Below are positions 27,789 to 36,268 of a DNA stretch of 64,000 nucleotides, in pieces. This DNA comes from Polynucleobacter sp. JS-JIR-5-A7. Lineage in GTDB: Bacteria; Pseudomonadota; Gammaproteobacteria; Burkholderiales; Burkholderiaceae. Within the stretch, counting starts at the first letter, position 1. Each line of letters begins with the position of its first letter. The stretch is from NCBI RefSeq assembly GCF_018687935.1, contig NZ_CP061308.1, forward strand, positions 1,854,048 to 1,918,047. Direction: 5' to 3'. The translations under genes were made by a program, and so were the position numbers. The notes below the pieces were generated by a model. That model did not search any database. It saw only the letters and a program-made list of their open reading frames with translations, and was not told the origin of the DNA.

Positions 27789-29492
27789 CTACCCAGGAAG
27801 TTGTTTGCCCTGCTCTTTGAGCTCGTCTTGGTATTGCCTTTGCATTTCACGAAGACGCGCATCAATGCTCGAACCTTGGTAAAAATCTGAGCCGCCGGCA
27901 CTGCGAGCAATTTTGAGTTGCTCAATTGCAGATGGCCAAGCACCCTCAAGCGCATATTTCTCACCCAAAGCATAGTGACGCATAGGCACATTATTTGCCT
28001 GATCATACGCATTTGATAGCATACTCCACCAAACAATTTCATTTGGCTGGGATCTGGTGCGAGCCTTGAGCCAAGCAATCGCATCATTAGTGCGACCTGT
28101 CTTGAGCTCGGCATTCACCATAGCTGCTCCAGCAGCGTAAGACTGAGGATAAGCACGCAATGCAGCCTGTGCAATCTGTAAAGCTTCTTCTTTTTTACCC
28201 TTAGCCAAAGCAAGCTCTGAGGCGGTAATCTCAAGAGATAAGCTTTGACGCTGAATCGGCGAGCCCGGTGCACTAGCCTTTTGCGTTAAATTGCGGGCCT
28301 GTTGTAAATCGACTTCTGCCTGATCCCATTTACCCTGACGCTGAGCGATGAGTGAAAGCCCATAAAAGCCTTCTATCTGTTTACCAATTGGTTGCTGCTT
28401 ACTGAGACTATCAAAAGTATTTTTTAAGTCGTAGAGCCCACTCGAGCTACCAGCCTGCTCCATTCGAGCGCGCGCCTTAATAAAATAAAACTCAACAGCA
28501 GTTGGTACATTGCGAGAAGGAACAGTACGTGCGCGATCCTGCATATCAGCGATACGATCAGTAGTTAAAGGGTGAGTACGCACATATGCTGGTACGCCCT
28601 TATCCATAATGCCAGTCGCTTTTTGCAAACGCTGAAAAAAACCGGGGGCACCATTCACATCATATCCACTAGCATCCAAGATCTGAAAGCCAATACGATC
28701 CGCCTCACGCTCTGCATCTCTTGAATAAGACAGTTGATTATTGATTGCTGCGGCTTGACCACCCTGCATTAAGCCAGCAGCGGCCTGAGGATTGCGTGAC
28801 ATCGCCAATGCACCTAATACCATGCCAGCAATCGCAATCATAGTATTTGTTGTCTGCTTATCCATTTGTCTGGCTAGGTGGCGCTGCAAGACGTGACCTG
28901 TTTCATGACCCATGACTGAAGCAACTTCAGAGTCCGACTCTGCACTGACTATCAAACCAGTATGAAAACCAATAAAGCCGCCCGGTAAGGCAAACGCATT
29001 AATGCTGCTATCTTTGACCGCAAATACTTCAAAGTTATAGGCGCCGCTACCTTGTTCGTTCGCACCACCAAGTTGTAATTTTTTAGCGGCCTGTATTAAG
29101 CGGCGCTCCATTTGATTGAGATAGTCATATATAGGCAAATCATTTGAATAATCTGCGTCAGGCCTAATTTGGCGCATGATCAACTCACCGTATCTTCGCT
29201 CGTCTACCCGACTTAAAGCATCACCGCCTGGATCACCCATGTCAGGCAAAATAATCGTTGGCTGACTTTGAAGAGTATTGCGTGTTGGAGCATTAGCAGG
29301 ACGGGCATCTGGAGACTGCATCGCCCGACCAATATTTTGGATGGCGGCAGAATTTCCCTCTACAGAAACATCTCCAGTAGCAGGTGCGGCATACAGAGGA
29401 GTAGTCCCAGTACAAGCCAGCCCCAGAACGAGGTGCATCGCTAAAAGACGCTGCCAAACCGAAATATTTTTAACAGACTTTATATCTTGCAT
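27789..29492 (-). CDS. M48-family periplasmic metalloprotease with TPR-like tail (BepA-like)
   Basis: A 567-residue exported protease. The zinc motif HExxH is His196-Glu197-His200 in GHETGHVLQRH, with the third ligand region EREADRIG downstream. The C-terminal 220 residues are helical repeats resembling TPR. A signal peptide ends at LYAAP. I chose the ATG at 29492; upstream in-frame sequence to 29600 lacks a normal N-terminus and would read into the moaC promoter. Relatives such as BepA assemble or degrade outer membrane LptD and related proteins. Confidence 0.88.
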   Translation of the reverse strand: MQDIKSVKNISVWQRLLAMHLVLGLACTGTTPLYAAPATGDVSVEGNSAAIQNIGRAMQSPDARPANAPTRNTLQSQPTIILPDMGDPGGDALSRVDERRYGELIMRQIRPDADYSNDLPIYDYLNQMERRLIQAAKKLQLGGANEQGSGAYNFEVFAVKDSSINAFALPGGFIGFHTGLIVSAESDSEVASVMGHETGHVLQRHLARQMDKQTTNTMIAIAGMVLGALAMSRNPQAAAGLMQGGQAAAINNQLSYSRDAEREADRIGFQILDASGYDVNGAPGFFQRLQKATGIMDKGVPAYVRTHPLTTDRIADMQDRARTVPSRNVPTAVEFYFIKARARMEQAGSSSGLYDLKNTFDSLSKQQPIGKQIEGFYGLSLIAQRQGKWDQAEVDLQQARNLTQKASAPGSPIQRQSLSLEITASELALAKGKKEEALQIAQAALRAYPQSYAAGAAMVNAELKTGRTNDAIAWLKARTRSQPNEIVWWSMLSNAYDQANNVPMRHYALGEKYALEGAWPSAIEQLKIARSAGGSDFYQGSSIDARLREMQRQYQDELKEQGKQLPG

Positions 29493-29515
29493 CCCTATAT
29501 GGTAAAACTTATCCC

Positions 29516-29995
29516 ATGAACAAACTAACTCATTTTGATGCCAGTGGCCAAGCCCACATGGTAAATGTTGGCAATAAGCCCAATACTCATCGCATAGCAA
29601 TTGCTACCGGGACTATTACGATGCTTCCGGAGACCTTTAAAATGGTTGAGGCTGGCACCCATAAAAAGGGTGATGTTTTAGGAATTGCTCGTATTGCAGG
29701 TATTCAAGCTTCCAAAAGAACTTCGGATCTGATTCCTCTGTGTCATCCACTGGCACTCACCCACGTAAGCCTCGAATTCCAACTAGATCAAAAAACCAGC
29801 AGCATCGCTTGCCAAGTTAGGGCTGAAACTACGGGGCCAACAGGCGTTGAAATGGAAGCCCTCACCGCAGTCCAAGTCGCCCTCCTCACAATCTACGATA
29901 TGTGCAAAGCAGTAGACCGTGGCATGGTGATGAGTGATGTCAAGCTGTTAGAAAAAAGTGGTGGTAAATCTGGGGAATGGAAGGCTGAACAATAA
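29516..29995 (+). CDS. moaC: Cyclic pyranopterin monophosphate synthase
   Basis: A 159-residue enzyme of the molybdenum cofactor pathway that rearranges the MoaA product to cPMP. It has the family segments KKGDVLGIARIAGIQASKRT split around the active-site Lys, LIPLCHPL, TGVEMEALTAV and YDMCKAVDRGM. It is divergent from the M48 protease gene with 23 bases between the two start codons. Confidence 0.97.
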   Translation: MNKLTHFDASGQAHMVNVGNKPNTHRIAIATGTITMLPETFKMVEAGTHKKGDVLGIARIAGIQASKRTSDLIPLCHPLALTHVSLEFQLDQKTSSIACQVRAETTGPTGVEMEALTAVQVALLTIYDMCKAVDRGMVMSDVKLLEKSGGKSGEWKAEQ

Positions 29996-30002
29996 CAGCT
30001 CA

Positions 30003-30026
30003 TCAAAAAGCCACCCGAAGGTGGCT
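30003..30026 (-). terminator. Intrinsic terminator of the pilin-like gene
   Basis: On the minus strand the stem AGCCACC / GGTGGCT with a four-base TTCG loop runs into TTTTT. It lies 30 bases beyond the pilin stop and only eight bases past the moaC stop on the other strand. Confidence 0.82.
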
Positions 30027-30056
30027 ACCCATTGATAGTTACAAAAGAAGAAATTT

Positions 30057-30578
30057 TTATTTACTAATTCTGCACTCAGAAGGTAGTAACTGAGAAATCA
30101 GATTGGTCTCAGTCGATCTGCATGACCAACCTCCTGCCCAAGCTGAGCCCTCAGGTTTTGACAAATCAATTGGCTTAGGTGAGTTTGCATCTGGCTCATT
30201 GGTGGGAACAAGGTGCAATGTATTTTTACCTTCAGGCGCCACACTAATTTGATAATCAATCGCAATTGCCCCTGATGGGGTAACTTCAATCAATTTAACG
30301 CTTCGTGTTGGCGTAAAGGTGAAAGACCCACTTGTAGCTTCATCCATAGGCACAGTTCCACGACTAGCAAATGCTTCTGTGACGGCAAGCTTGGCGCTGG
30401 AGGAAAGATTCATGCCTTCAATAACTCGGCTACGAGCAATGTAGTCCTGATACTGAGGCACTGCCACTGCAACCAAAATTCCAATGATCGCCACTACCAC
30501 CATGACTTCTATCAGCGTAAAGCCAGACTCTTGATGAGTCTCTTGTTGTCCCTGCTTGTCCTGATTTTTACTTTGCAT
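30057..30578 (-). CDS. Type IV pilin-like protein
   Basis: A 173-residue prepilin. The leader is long and hydrophilic (about 18 residues, MQSKNQDKQGQQETHQESG), then the prepilin peptidase site G/FTLIEV, the conserved Glu5, and the hydrophobic helix MVVVAIIGILVAVAVPQYQDY. The C-terminal half has a Cys pair (near GGWSCRS and PSECRIS) that may form the D-region disulfide of pilins. No pilus assembly genes are adjacent, so it is an isolated major or minor pilin gene. Confidence 0.88.
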   Translation of the reverse strand: MQSKNQDKQGQQETHQESGFTLIEVMVVVAIIGILVAVAVPQYQDYIARSRVIEGMNLSSSAKLAVTEAFASRGTVPMDEATSGSFTFTPTRSVKLIEVTPSGAIAIDYQISVAPEGKNTLHLVPTNEPDANSPKPIDLSKPEGSAWAGGWSCRSTETNLISQLLPSECRISK

Positions 30579-30686
30579 ATCTTCTAGCTCCTGAGGTGAA
30601 ATACCTCATCATCCAGTCTATACCTCTTGAACTCAATGAGGCTAAGAAGTAAAAAAGCCGGCTTTTCTGATTACCTAGAAAGAAAT

Positions 30687-31391
30687 TTACGCTTCTTTGT
30701 GAGCATTCTTTTTCTTTAAATAGGTTCCAACCAAAATAACAACTGCGATACCAATCACCTCAAAGGCGAGCTTTGCATCGCCTAATGCCTCTTGGATACT
30801 ATCTTTAATAGCTGGATCATCAACCAACATACCACCAGCTAGAAGGCCTAATAAACCAGCACCCAAAGTAATAATGATTGGGAAACGCTCCATCACCTTT
30901 AACAACATAGCGCTGCCAAAAATGATTAATGGGATAGACATTCCAAGTCCAATAATCAGAAGCAATAAACGAGTTTCTTCTGGACCCTTTTGTGCGGCCG
31001 CGGCTACAGCTAAAACGTTATCCAAACTCATGACTAAGTCTGCAATCAAGATTGTACGTATGGCCGCCCAAATACTTGTCTTAGCCTCCATATGCTCTTC
31101 CCCGCCGCTATCAGACAATAACTGAATGCCGATATACAACAGCAATAAACCGCCGACGATTTTTAGATAAGGCAAGGTTAGTAAGGCCACTGCAGTAATG
31201 GTTAGTACTACACGCAAAATAATCGCTGCTGCACTACCCCAAAAAATGGCTTTCTTTTGCTGGGCTGGCGGCAGGTTACGTGATGCTAAAGCAATCACTA
31301 CTGCGTTATCACCCGATAACAAAATATTCGCAACAATAATTGATAAGAGTGCCGCCCAAAAAGTAGCGTCAGAAAATGCCGAAAAATCCAT
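30687..31391 (-). CDS. TerC-family integral membrane protein (YjbE subfamily)
   Basis: A 234-residue protein with about seven transmembrane helices and the two TerC motifs with acidic residues: LLSGDNAVVIALA near residue 25 and DLVMSLDNVLAVAAAA near residue 120. Such proteins are linked to metal ion efflux (manganese) and metalation of exported enzymes. The last residues are basic (KKKNAHKEA). It is a single gene between the pilin and sucD terminators. Confidence 0.9.
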   Translation of the reverse strand: MDFSAFSDATFWAALLSIIVANILLSGDNAVVIALASRNLPPAQQKKAIFWGSAAAIILRVVLTITAVALLTLPYLKIVGGLLLLYIGIQLLSDSGGEEHMEAKTSIWAAIRTILIADLVMSLDNVLAVAAAAQKGPEETRLLLLIIGLGMSIPLIIFGSAMLLKVMERFPIIITLGAGLLGLLAGGMLVDDPAIKDSIQEALGDAKLAFEVIGIAVVILVGTYLKKKNAHKEA

Positions 31392-31444
31392 GATGTCTCC
31401 TACGTTTTTATGTTTTAACTTCTTTTTAATTACTGATTACTACG

Positions 31445-31477
31445 AAAAAGGATACTGAATATTCAGCATCCTTTTTT
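31445..31477 (-). terminator. Intrinsic terminator of sucC-sucD
   Basis: On the minus strand the inverted repeat AGGATGCTGAA / TTCAGTATCCT (one G-T pair) is followed by TTTTT. It begins ten bases after the sucD stop. T runs on both sides make it potentially bidirectional. Confidence 0.85.
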
Positions 31478-31486
31478 GACCGCTCA

Positions 31487-32380
31487 TTACAACATAGCTT
31501 TTAATAATGCAGCCATTTCCGATGGGTTCTTTGTCACTTTGAAACCACACTCTTCCATCACGGCAAGCTTTGCGTCAGCTGTATCTGCGCCCCCAGAAAT
31601 CAACGCGCCTGCATGACCCATCCGCTTACCTGGAGGGGCAGTAACGCCTGCAATAAAGCCAACTATTGGTTTCTTCATATTGTCTTTACACCAGCGAGCT
31701 GCCTCAGCCTCATCAGGCCCACCGATTTCACCGATCATAATGACAGCGTCTGTTTCTGGATCTTCATTAAACATGCGCATCACATCGATGTGCTTCAAAC
31801 CATTAATCGGGTCGCCACCAATACCTACTGCAGTAGATTGGCCCAAGCCAATTGCAGTCAATTGACCAACCGCTTCGTATGTCAAAGTTCCAGAGCGGCT
31901 CACAACACCAATACGACCTTTCTTGTGAATATGGCCAGGCATGATACCGATCTTGATTTCATCAGGAGTAATAATTCCTGGGCAGTTAGGGCCAAGTAAC
32001 AGAGTTTTCTTGCCGCCCTTAGCTTCTTTAGCTTTCATCTTGTTACGTACTTCCAGCATATCGCGTACTGGAATACCTTCTGTAATACAGATCACGAAAT
32101 CGAGGTCAGCTTCAACTGCTTCCCAGATTGCAGCGGCTGCGCCTGGAGGTGGAACATAAATGACAGAAGTAGTTGCACCAGTTTGGGCCGCAGCCTCTTT
32201 AACAGTCGCATAAATTGGAATATTAAAAATAGACTCGCCAGCCTTTTTAGGATTTACGCCAGCAACGAAACAGTTTTTACCGTTTGCGTATTCCTGACAT
32301 TTTTCAGTATGGAACTGACCGGTCTTACCAGTAATACCCTGTGTAATGACTTTGGTGTTTTTATTGATCAAAATAGACAT
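31487..32380 (-). CDS. sucD: Succinyl-CoA synthetase subunit alpha
   Basis: A 297-residue subunit that binds CoA and carries the phosphorylated histidine (in the segment GHAGALISG). The CoA-binding Rossmann motif TGKTGQFHTEKC and the segment SRSGTLTYEA are present. With SucC it makes ATP or GTP from succinyl-CoA in the TCA cycle. It follows sucC by 15 bases. Confidence 0.97.
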   Translation of the reverse strand: MSILINKNTKVITQGITGKTGQFHTEKCQEYANGKNCFVAGVNPKKAGESIFNIPIYATVKEAAAQTGATTSVIYVPPPGAAAAIWEAVEADLDFVICITEGIPVRDMLEVRNKMKAKEAKGGKKTLLLGPNCPGIITPDEIKIGIMPGHIHKKGRIGVVSRSGTLTYEAVGQLTAIGLGQSTAVGIGGDPINGLKHIDVMRMFNEDPETDAVIMIGEIGGPDEAEAARWCKDNMKKPIVGFIAGVTAPPGKRMGHAGALISGGADTADAKLAVMEECGFKVTKNPSEMAALLKAML

Positions 32381-32395
32381 ATTGAAATTCCTGGA

Positions 32396-33565
32396 TTATT
32401 TGTTTTTGGCAACAGCCGCAACTACCTTAGTAGCGGCTTCAGCCATTGAGTCGGCGCTAATGATTGGCAAACCAGAGTCCACAAGAATTTTCTTGCCTAA
32501 CTCTTCATTAGTGCCCTTCATGCGCACTACCAAAGGAACTGTGAGGTTTACTGCCTTACAAGCAGTAACAACACCGTCAGCGATCACATCGCAACGCATA
32601 ATCCCGCCGAAGATGTTGACCAAAATGGCTTCAACACTCTTATTCTTGAGCATGATCTTGAATGCTTCGGTCACTTTTTCTGCAGTAGCACCCCCGCCAA
32701 CGTCTAAGAAGTTTGCAGGCTCGCCACCGAATAACTTAATCGTATCCATGGTTGCCATTGCTAAACCAGCGCCGTTTACGAGACAGCCAATATTGCCATC
32801 TAATGAGATGTAAGCCAGATCAAATTTAGAAGCTTCAATCTCAGCAGCATCTTCTTCATCGATATCACGGTAAGCAACGATTTCTGGATGACGGAATAAT
32901 GCGTTTGGATCAAAGTTGAACTTAGCGTCCAAAGCCTTGATCTTGCCATTACCTTCAAGAATCAATGGGTTAATTTCAACCAATGAAGCATCGGTATCCC
33001 AATAGGTCTTGTACAAGTTTTTGAATACATCACGTGCCATCGGAATAGAGGCTTCAGGAACACCAATACCTTTTGCGACGATATCGCAGTCAGCATCTGT
33101 CATTCCAATCAATGGATCAACAAACACTTTGATAATTTTTTCTGGATGAGATGCAGCGACTTCCTCAATATCCATACCGCCTTCGCTAGAAGCCATGATC
33201 ACATTTTTTTGTGTCGCGCGGTCTGTAACGATACTGAAGTAATACTCTTTTTTGATATCTGCACCGTCTTCAATTAAAAGACGATTGACTTTTTGACCTT
33301 CTGGGCCTGTCTGGTGAGTCTTGAGTTGCATACCCAAAATTTCGGATGCGTACTTCTTTACGTCATCCATGCTTCTCGCCAACTTCACACCACCGCCTTT
33401 GCCACGACCACCAGCATGAATTTGAGCCTTCACAACCCATACTGGACCGCCGAGCTTTTCAGCAGCCTTCATAGCTTCATCTACACTAAATGCAGGAATG
33501 CCATTTGGAACAGGCACATTAAATTGGCGCAGAAGTTCTTTGCCCTGGTACTCGTGAATTTTCAT
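32396..33565 (-). CDS. sucC: Succinyl-CoA synthetase subunit beta
   Basis: A 389-residue ATP-grasp subunit starting MKIHEYQGKELLRQFNVPVP, with the nucleotide-binding HAGGRGKGGGVKLA and the C-terminal GGIMRCDVIADGVV that binds succinate and phosphate. It is the first gene of sucC-sucD. The 188 bases upstream separate it from recX and should carry its promoter; I see no distinct element there. Confidence 0.97.
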   Translation of the reverse strand: MKIHEYQGKELLRQFNVPVPNGIPAFSVDEAMKAAEKLGGPVWVVKAQIHAGGRGKGGGVKLARSMDDVKKYASEILGMQLKTHQTGPEGQKVNRLLIEDGADIKKEYYFSIVTDRATQKNVIMASSEGGMDIEEVAASHPEKIIKVFVDPLIGMTDADCDIVAKGIGVPEASIPMARDVFKNLYKTYWDTDASLVEINPLILEGNGKIKALDAKFNFDPNALFRHPEIVAYRDIDEEDAAEIEASKFDLAYISLDGNIGCLVNGAGLAMATMDTIKLFGGEPANFLDVGGGATAEKVTEAFKIMLKNKSVEAILVNIFGGIMRCDVIADGVVTACKAVNLTVPLVVRMKGTNEELGKKILVDSGLPIISADSMAEAATKVVAAVAKNK

Positions 33566-33753
33566 AATTACTCCGAAACGGTATCTTTTGTAGCAAGCGA
33601 TGAGGATTAGTAAAACCGATATTGCCTTGATCCCATACTTACTCGAGAAATAGCTAAATTAGCCAAATTTGAATAAATGCGAACGGCTTGACCGACTTCA
33701 TAAGTCTATCATGTTGCAATGCCGCAAATGGCAATTTTTGATCCGTAATTGCC

Positions 33754-34284
33754 CTAATCAGGGCTTTGACCGCCAATTATTCTGGCCACCACATCTGAAC
33801 TAAAACCCTTAGACGCCAAAAACCGATATTGCCTTGCGCGTTCTTTTTGATCCTGGGCTTTTTCCCCGTATTTTCTTGCCCAAAGTTCATATGCCCGCTG
33901 AAATTCAGTTTCCTTTAAAGCCCCAAGGAGCTTGGCTGATTGCTGCGAATCCACCCCCGCCCTCTCTAGCTCATCAGCAATTTTTCGAGTCCCATATCGC
34001 TCACTACGCCTTCGCACCAAGGCTTCCGCAAATCGCTCGTCGGATAACCAACCACGAGTCTCAAAATCATCCAAAACAGCCTCAATACTAAGAGTGGTAG
34101 CTTGCGAGGTTTGCTCCAGTTGCTCAGCGCCCAACCTTGCCCATCTAGCCTCTGATTCGGCCAACTTGGCGGCTAAAGTTTTGCGACTATATTCTCGGAG
34201 CGATAAAAGACGCAAAGCCCGAGCTTTGAGACTCGGGCTTTGTTTAGGTTTTTTACTAGCTAATTCTGACATCGAATGATTCAA
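33754..34284 (-). CDS. recX: Recombination regulatory protein RecX
   Basis: A 176-residue, strongly helical and charged protein of the RecX family, which binds and limits RecA filaments. The three-helix repeats are visible (RALRLLSLREYSRKTLAAKL, WLSDERFAEALVRRRSERYG, RARQYRFLASKGFSSDVVARI) with the conserved SDERFAEA. It starts five bases after the recA stop. A strong hairpin sits inside its first codons. Confidence 0.92.
   Translation of the reverse strand: MNHSMSELASKKPKQSPSLKARALRLLSLREYSRKTLAAKLAESEARWARLGAEQLEQTSQATTLSIEAVLDDFETRGWLSDERFAEALVRRRSERYGTRKIADELERAGVDSQQSAKLLGALKETEFQRAYELWARKYGEKAQDQKERARQYRFLASKGFSSDVVARIIGGQSPD
34214..34241 (-). promoter_or_regulatory. Strong hairpin inside the start of recX (possible attenuator)
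   Basis: A perfect ten-base inverted repeat AAAGCCCGAG / CTCGGGCTTT with an eight-base loop lies 43-70 bases into recX. It looks like a terminator stem, but the T tract after it is interrupted. In E. coli a partial terminator between recA and recX keeps RecX low. The same role here is inferred. Confidence 0.5.
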
Positions 34285-34289
34285 CGCAG

Positions 34290-35381
34290 TTATTCGACTT
34301 CCTCTTCCTCACTTAAGACATCGGTCACTACTGCAGAACCAGATTTGACGCCTAGTTTCTCGCGAATTTTTGCTTCAATATCTTTAGCAATCGCTGGATT
34401 CTCTTTCAAGAAATCGCGCACATTGTCTTTACCCTGACCAATACGATCGCCGTTATAGCTATACCAAGAGCCAGACTTTTCAACGATATCAGCTTCAACA
34501 CCCATATCAATGATTTCACCTTCTCTTGAAATACCGGCACCGTACATGATGTCAAAAATGGCTTCGCGGAATGGAGGAGAAACTTTGTTCTTCACAACCT
34601 TCACACGGGTTTCATTACCAACGACTTCGTCACCCTTCTTAATGCTACCAATACGGCGAATATCTAAGCGCATAGAAGCGTAGAACTTCAGTGCATTACC
34701 ACCAGTAGTAGTCTCTGGGGAACCAAACATCACACCAATCTTCATGCGAATTTGGTTAATAAAGATCACGGTGGTGTTAGTGCGCTTGATAGCGCCAGTC
34801 AATTTACGCAATGCTTGACTCATCAAGCGAGCTTGCAAGCCGGGCAATGAGTCGCCCATATCGCCTTCAATCTCAGCTTTGGGAACCAAAGCTGCAACGG
34901 AGTCAATGACGATCAAATCGATTGAGCCGGAGCGCACTAGAGCATCTGCGATTTCTAAAGCTTGCTCACCAGTATCTGGTTGAGAAATCAATAAATTATT
35001 CACATCCACACCTAAGCGGGATGCGTACTGAACATCTAAAGCATGTTCAGCGTCGATAAATGCGCAAGTACCACCAAGCTTTTGCATTTCTGCAATCGCA
35101 TGCAAAGTTAAGGTTGTTTTACCGGACGATTCTGGGCCGTAGATTTCAATCACACGACCACGTGCTAGACCGCCAACTCCCAAGGCGATATCCAAGCCAA
35201 GTGAACCACTCGATACCACTTGAATATCTTGGCTAATTTCAGCATCGCCCAATCTCATGATCGAGCCCTTGCCAAATTGTTTCTCAATTTGCGCTAAGGC
35301 TGCTGTTAACGCCTTTTGCTTATCTCCACTCATCCCCTCAAATTCTGAGGAAGCTGATTTTCTTTTGTCATCCAAGGCCAT
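34290..35381 (-). CDS. recA: Recombinase RecA
   Basis: A 363-residue strand-exchange ATPase and SOS co-protease. The Walker A motif GPESSGKTT, Walker B LIVIDSVAALV, the L2-region FINQIRMKIGVMFGSPETTT (in two blocks) and the acidic C-terminus DVLSEEEEVE are all present. It is preceded by a LexA box and followed at five bases by recX. Confidence 0.98.
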   Translation of the reverse strand: MALDDKRKSASSEFEGMSGDKQKALTAALAQIEKQFGKGSIMRLGDAEISQDIQVVSSGSLGLDIALGVGGLARGRVIEIYGPESSGKTTLTLHAIAEMQKLGGTCAFIDAEHALDVQYASRLGVDVNNLLISQPDTGEQALEIADALVRSGSIDLIVIDSVAALVPKAEIEGDMGDSLPGLQARLMSQALRKLTGAIKRTNTTVIFINQIRMKIGVMFGSPETTTGGNALKFYASMRLDIRRIGSIKKGDEVVGNETRVKVVKNKVSPPFREAIFDIMYGAGISREGEIIDMGVEADIVEKSGSWYSYNGDRIGQGKDNVRDFLKENPAIAKDIEAKIREKLGVKSGSAVVTDVLSEEEEVE

Positions 35382-35455
35382 TTTTTATTCCTTTTTCACT
35401 GTGTATTGGGCTTTTTCCCGAAGTTTCATCTACTGTTTAACAACTTAGGATTTAC

Positions 35456-35471
35456 TGTATATAAAAACAGT
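35456..35471. promoter_or_regulatory. LexA (SOS) box upstream of recA
   Basis: CTGTATATAAAAACAG matches the CTGT-N8-ACAG LexA consensus with conserved ends, 75 bases before the recA start codon. LexA binding here would repress recA until DNA damage. Confidence 0.85.
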
Positions 35472-35500
35472 AGTATTTGCAAGCGACTTTTCAAGGGAAT

Positions 35501-36034
35501 TTACAGATTTTTTACTAGTCCCTGCTCGATTGGGGTGCGGTCCCAATAGAAAAAGAGAGGCATTGCAATCGCCCATACGACGCCAACCAGGATAAAACCC
35601 GTGATTTGACCTCCGGGGCCCCATCCTCCAGCCCCTAATCGAATGCCAGCCTCATAGGAAAGGGGGCCAGAAATAGCGCCCAATACGGCTGCCCAGATGG
35701 GTCTACCCCGCAACCAAGATAAGGAACCGTTTACGGTAGTGGCCACTAACACCCAAAGAGTCCACATCCATAAAGGGGATAGAAAGGGAGAAGGCCAATC
35801 ATCTCGGAAATCCAAGTAGCCTAAATACATGATGAGGGAGTCAGTACAAATTCCAAAGAAGAGGGCTTTTAATAGGAGGCTCAATTCGGCTCTAGGGGAT
35901 GGAGAGCGCCATGCATGAAACGCTATATAGGCCAAAGTACCAATTACCGGCCATAGCACCTGCTGATTAGCTGCACCCAATACACAAGCAAACCAACCAG
36001 CTTGAAAAAAGACAAAGTTCCAAAATTTAGCCAT
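35501..36034 (-). CDS. DUF2878 family membrane protein
   Basis: A 177-residue integral membrane protein with about five helices, starting MAKFWNFVFFQAGWFACVLGA, with GWGPGG and a C-terminal helix VGVVWAIAMPLFFYW. The pattern is that of DUF2878, a family of unknown function. It is the last chromosomal gene before the island; 60 bases separate its start from the attL repeat. Confidence 0.75.
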   Translation of the reverse strand: MAKFWNFVFFQAGWFACVLGAANQQVLWPVIGTLAYIAFHAWRSPSPRAELSLLLKALFFGICTDSLIMYLGYLDFRDDWPSPFLSPLWMWTLWVLVATTVNGSLSWLRGRPIWAAVLGAISGPLSYEAGIRLGAGGWGPGGQITGFILVGVVWAIAMPLFFYWDRTPIEQGLVKNL

Positions 36035-36094
36035 ATATGAATTCTAGCCAGCCTAAGAAAAAAGCCACTGCCGGTGGGCAATGGCCTGTAGATT

Positions 36095-36140
36095 TGGTGG
36101 CGAATCAGGGATTTGAACCCCGGACCTGCGGATTATGATT
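36095..36140. repeat. attL: 46-bp duplicate of the 3' end of tRNA-Met
   Basis: This 46-base stretch is identical to 49711-49756, the 3' half (anticodon loop to CCA, minus strand) of the intact tRNA-Met. Homology stops after ATGATT. It marks the left end of the island, where the integrase recombined into the tRNA gene. Confidence 0.93.
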
Positions 36141-36210
36141 ACGATTTAGTCCGCAGAACCACTCATTATACCCTTATATCTATTGGGCGCCAGAGCATCA
36201 CCATCAAAAA

Positions 36211-36232
36211 GTATCTAACTGTGTATCTAACT
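36211..36232. repeat. Tandem GTATCTAACT motifs inside attL (probable integrase arm sites)
   Basis: Two exact copies of GTATCTAACT begin at 36211 and 36223, twelve bases apart, between attL and the integrase gene. The same decamer occurs at 36337 inside the integrase start and at 49631 inside the right end. Confidence 0.55.
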
Positions 36233-36268
36233 CGTAATACAATAATTGAACCCAATTATTGAACAAAT

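Noticed and set aside
30646..30672. AAAAGCCGGCTTTT palindrome between the pilin and terC genes as a terminator
   Set aside because: The stem would have at most five pairs around a four-base loop, too weak to call.
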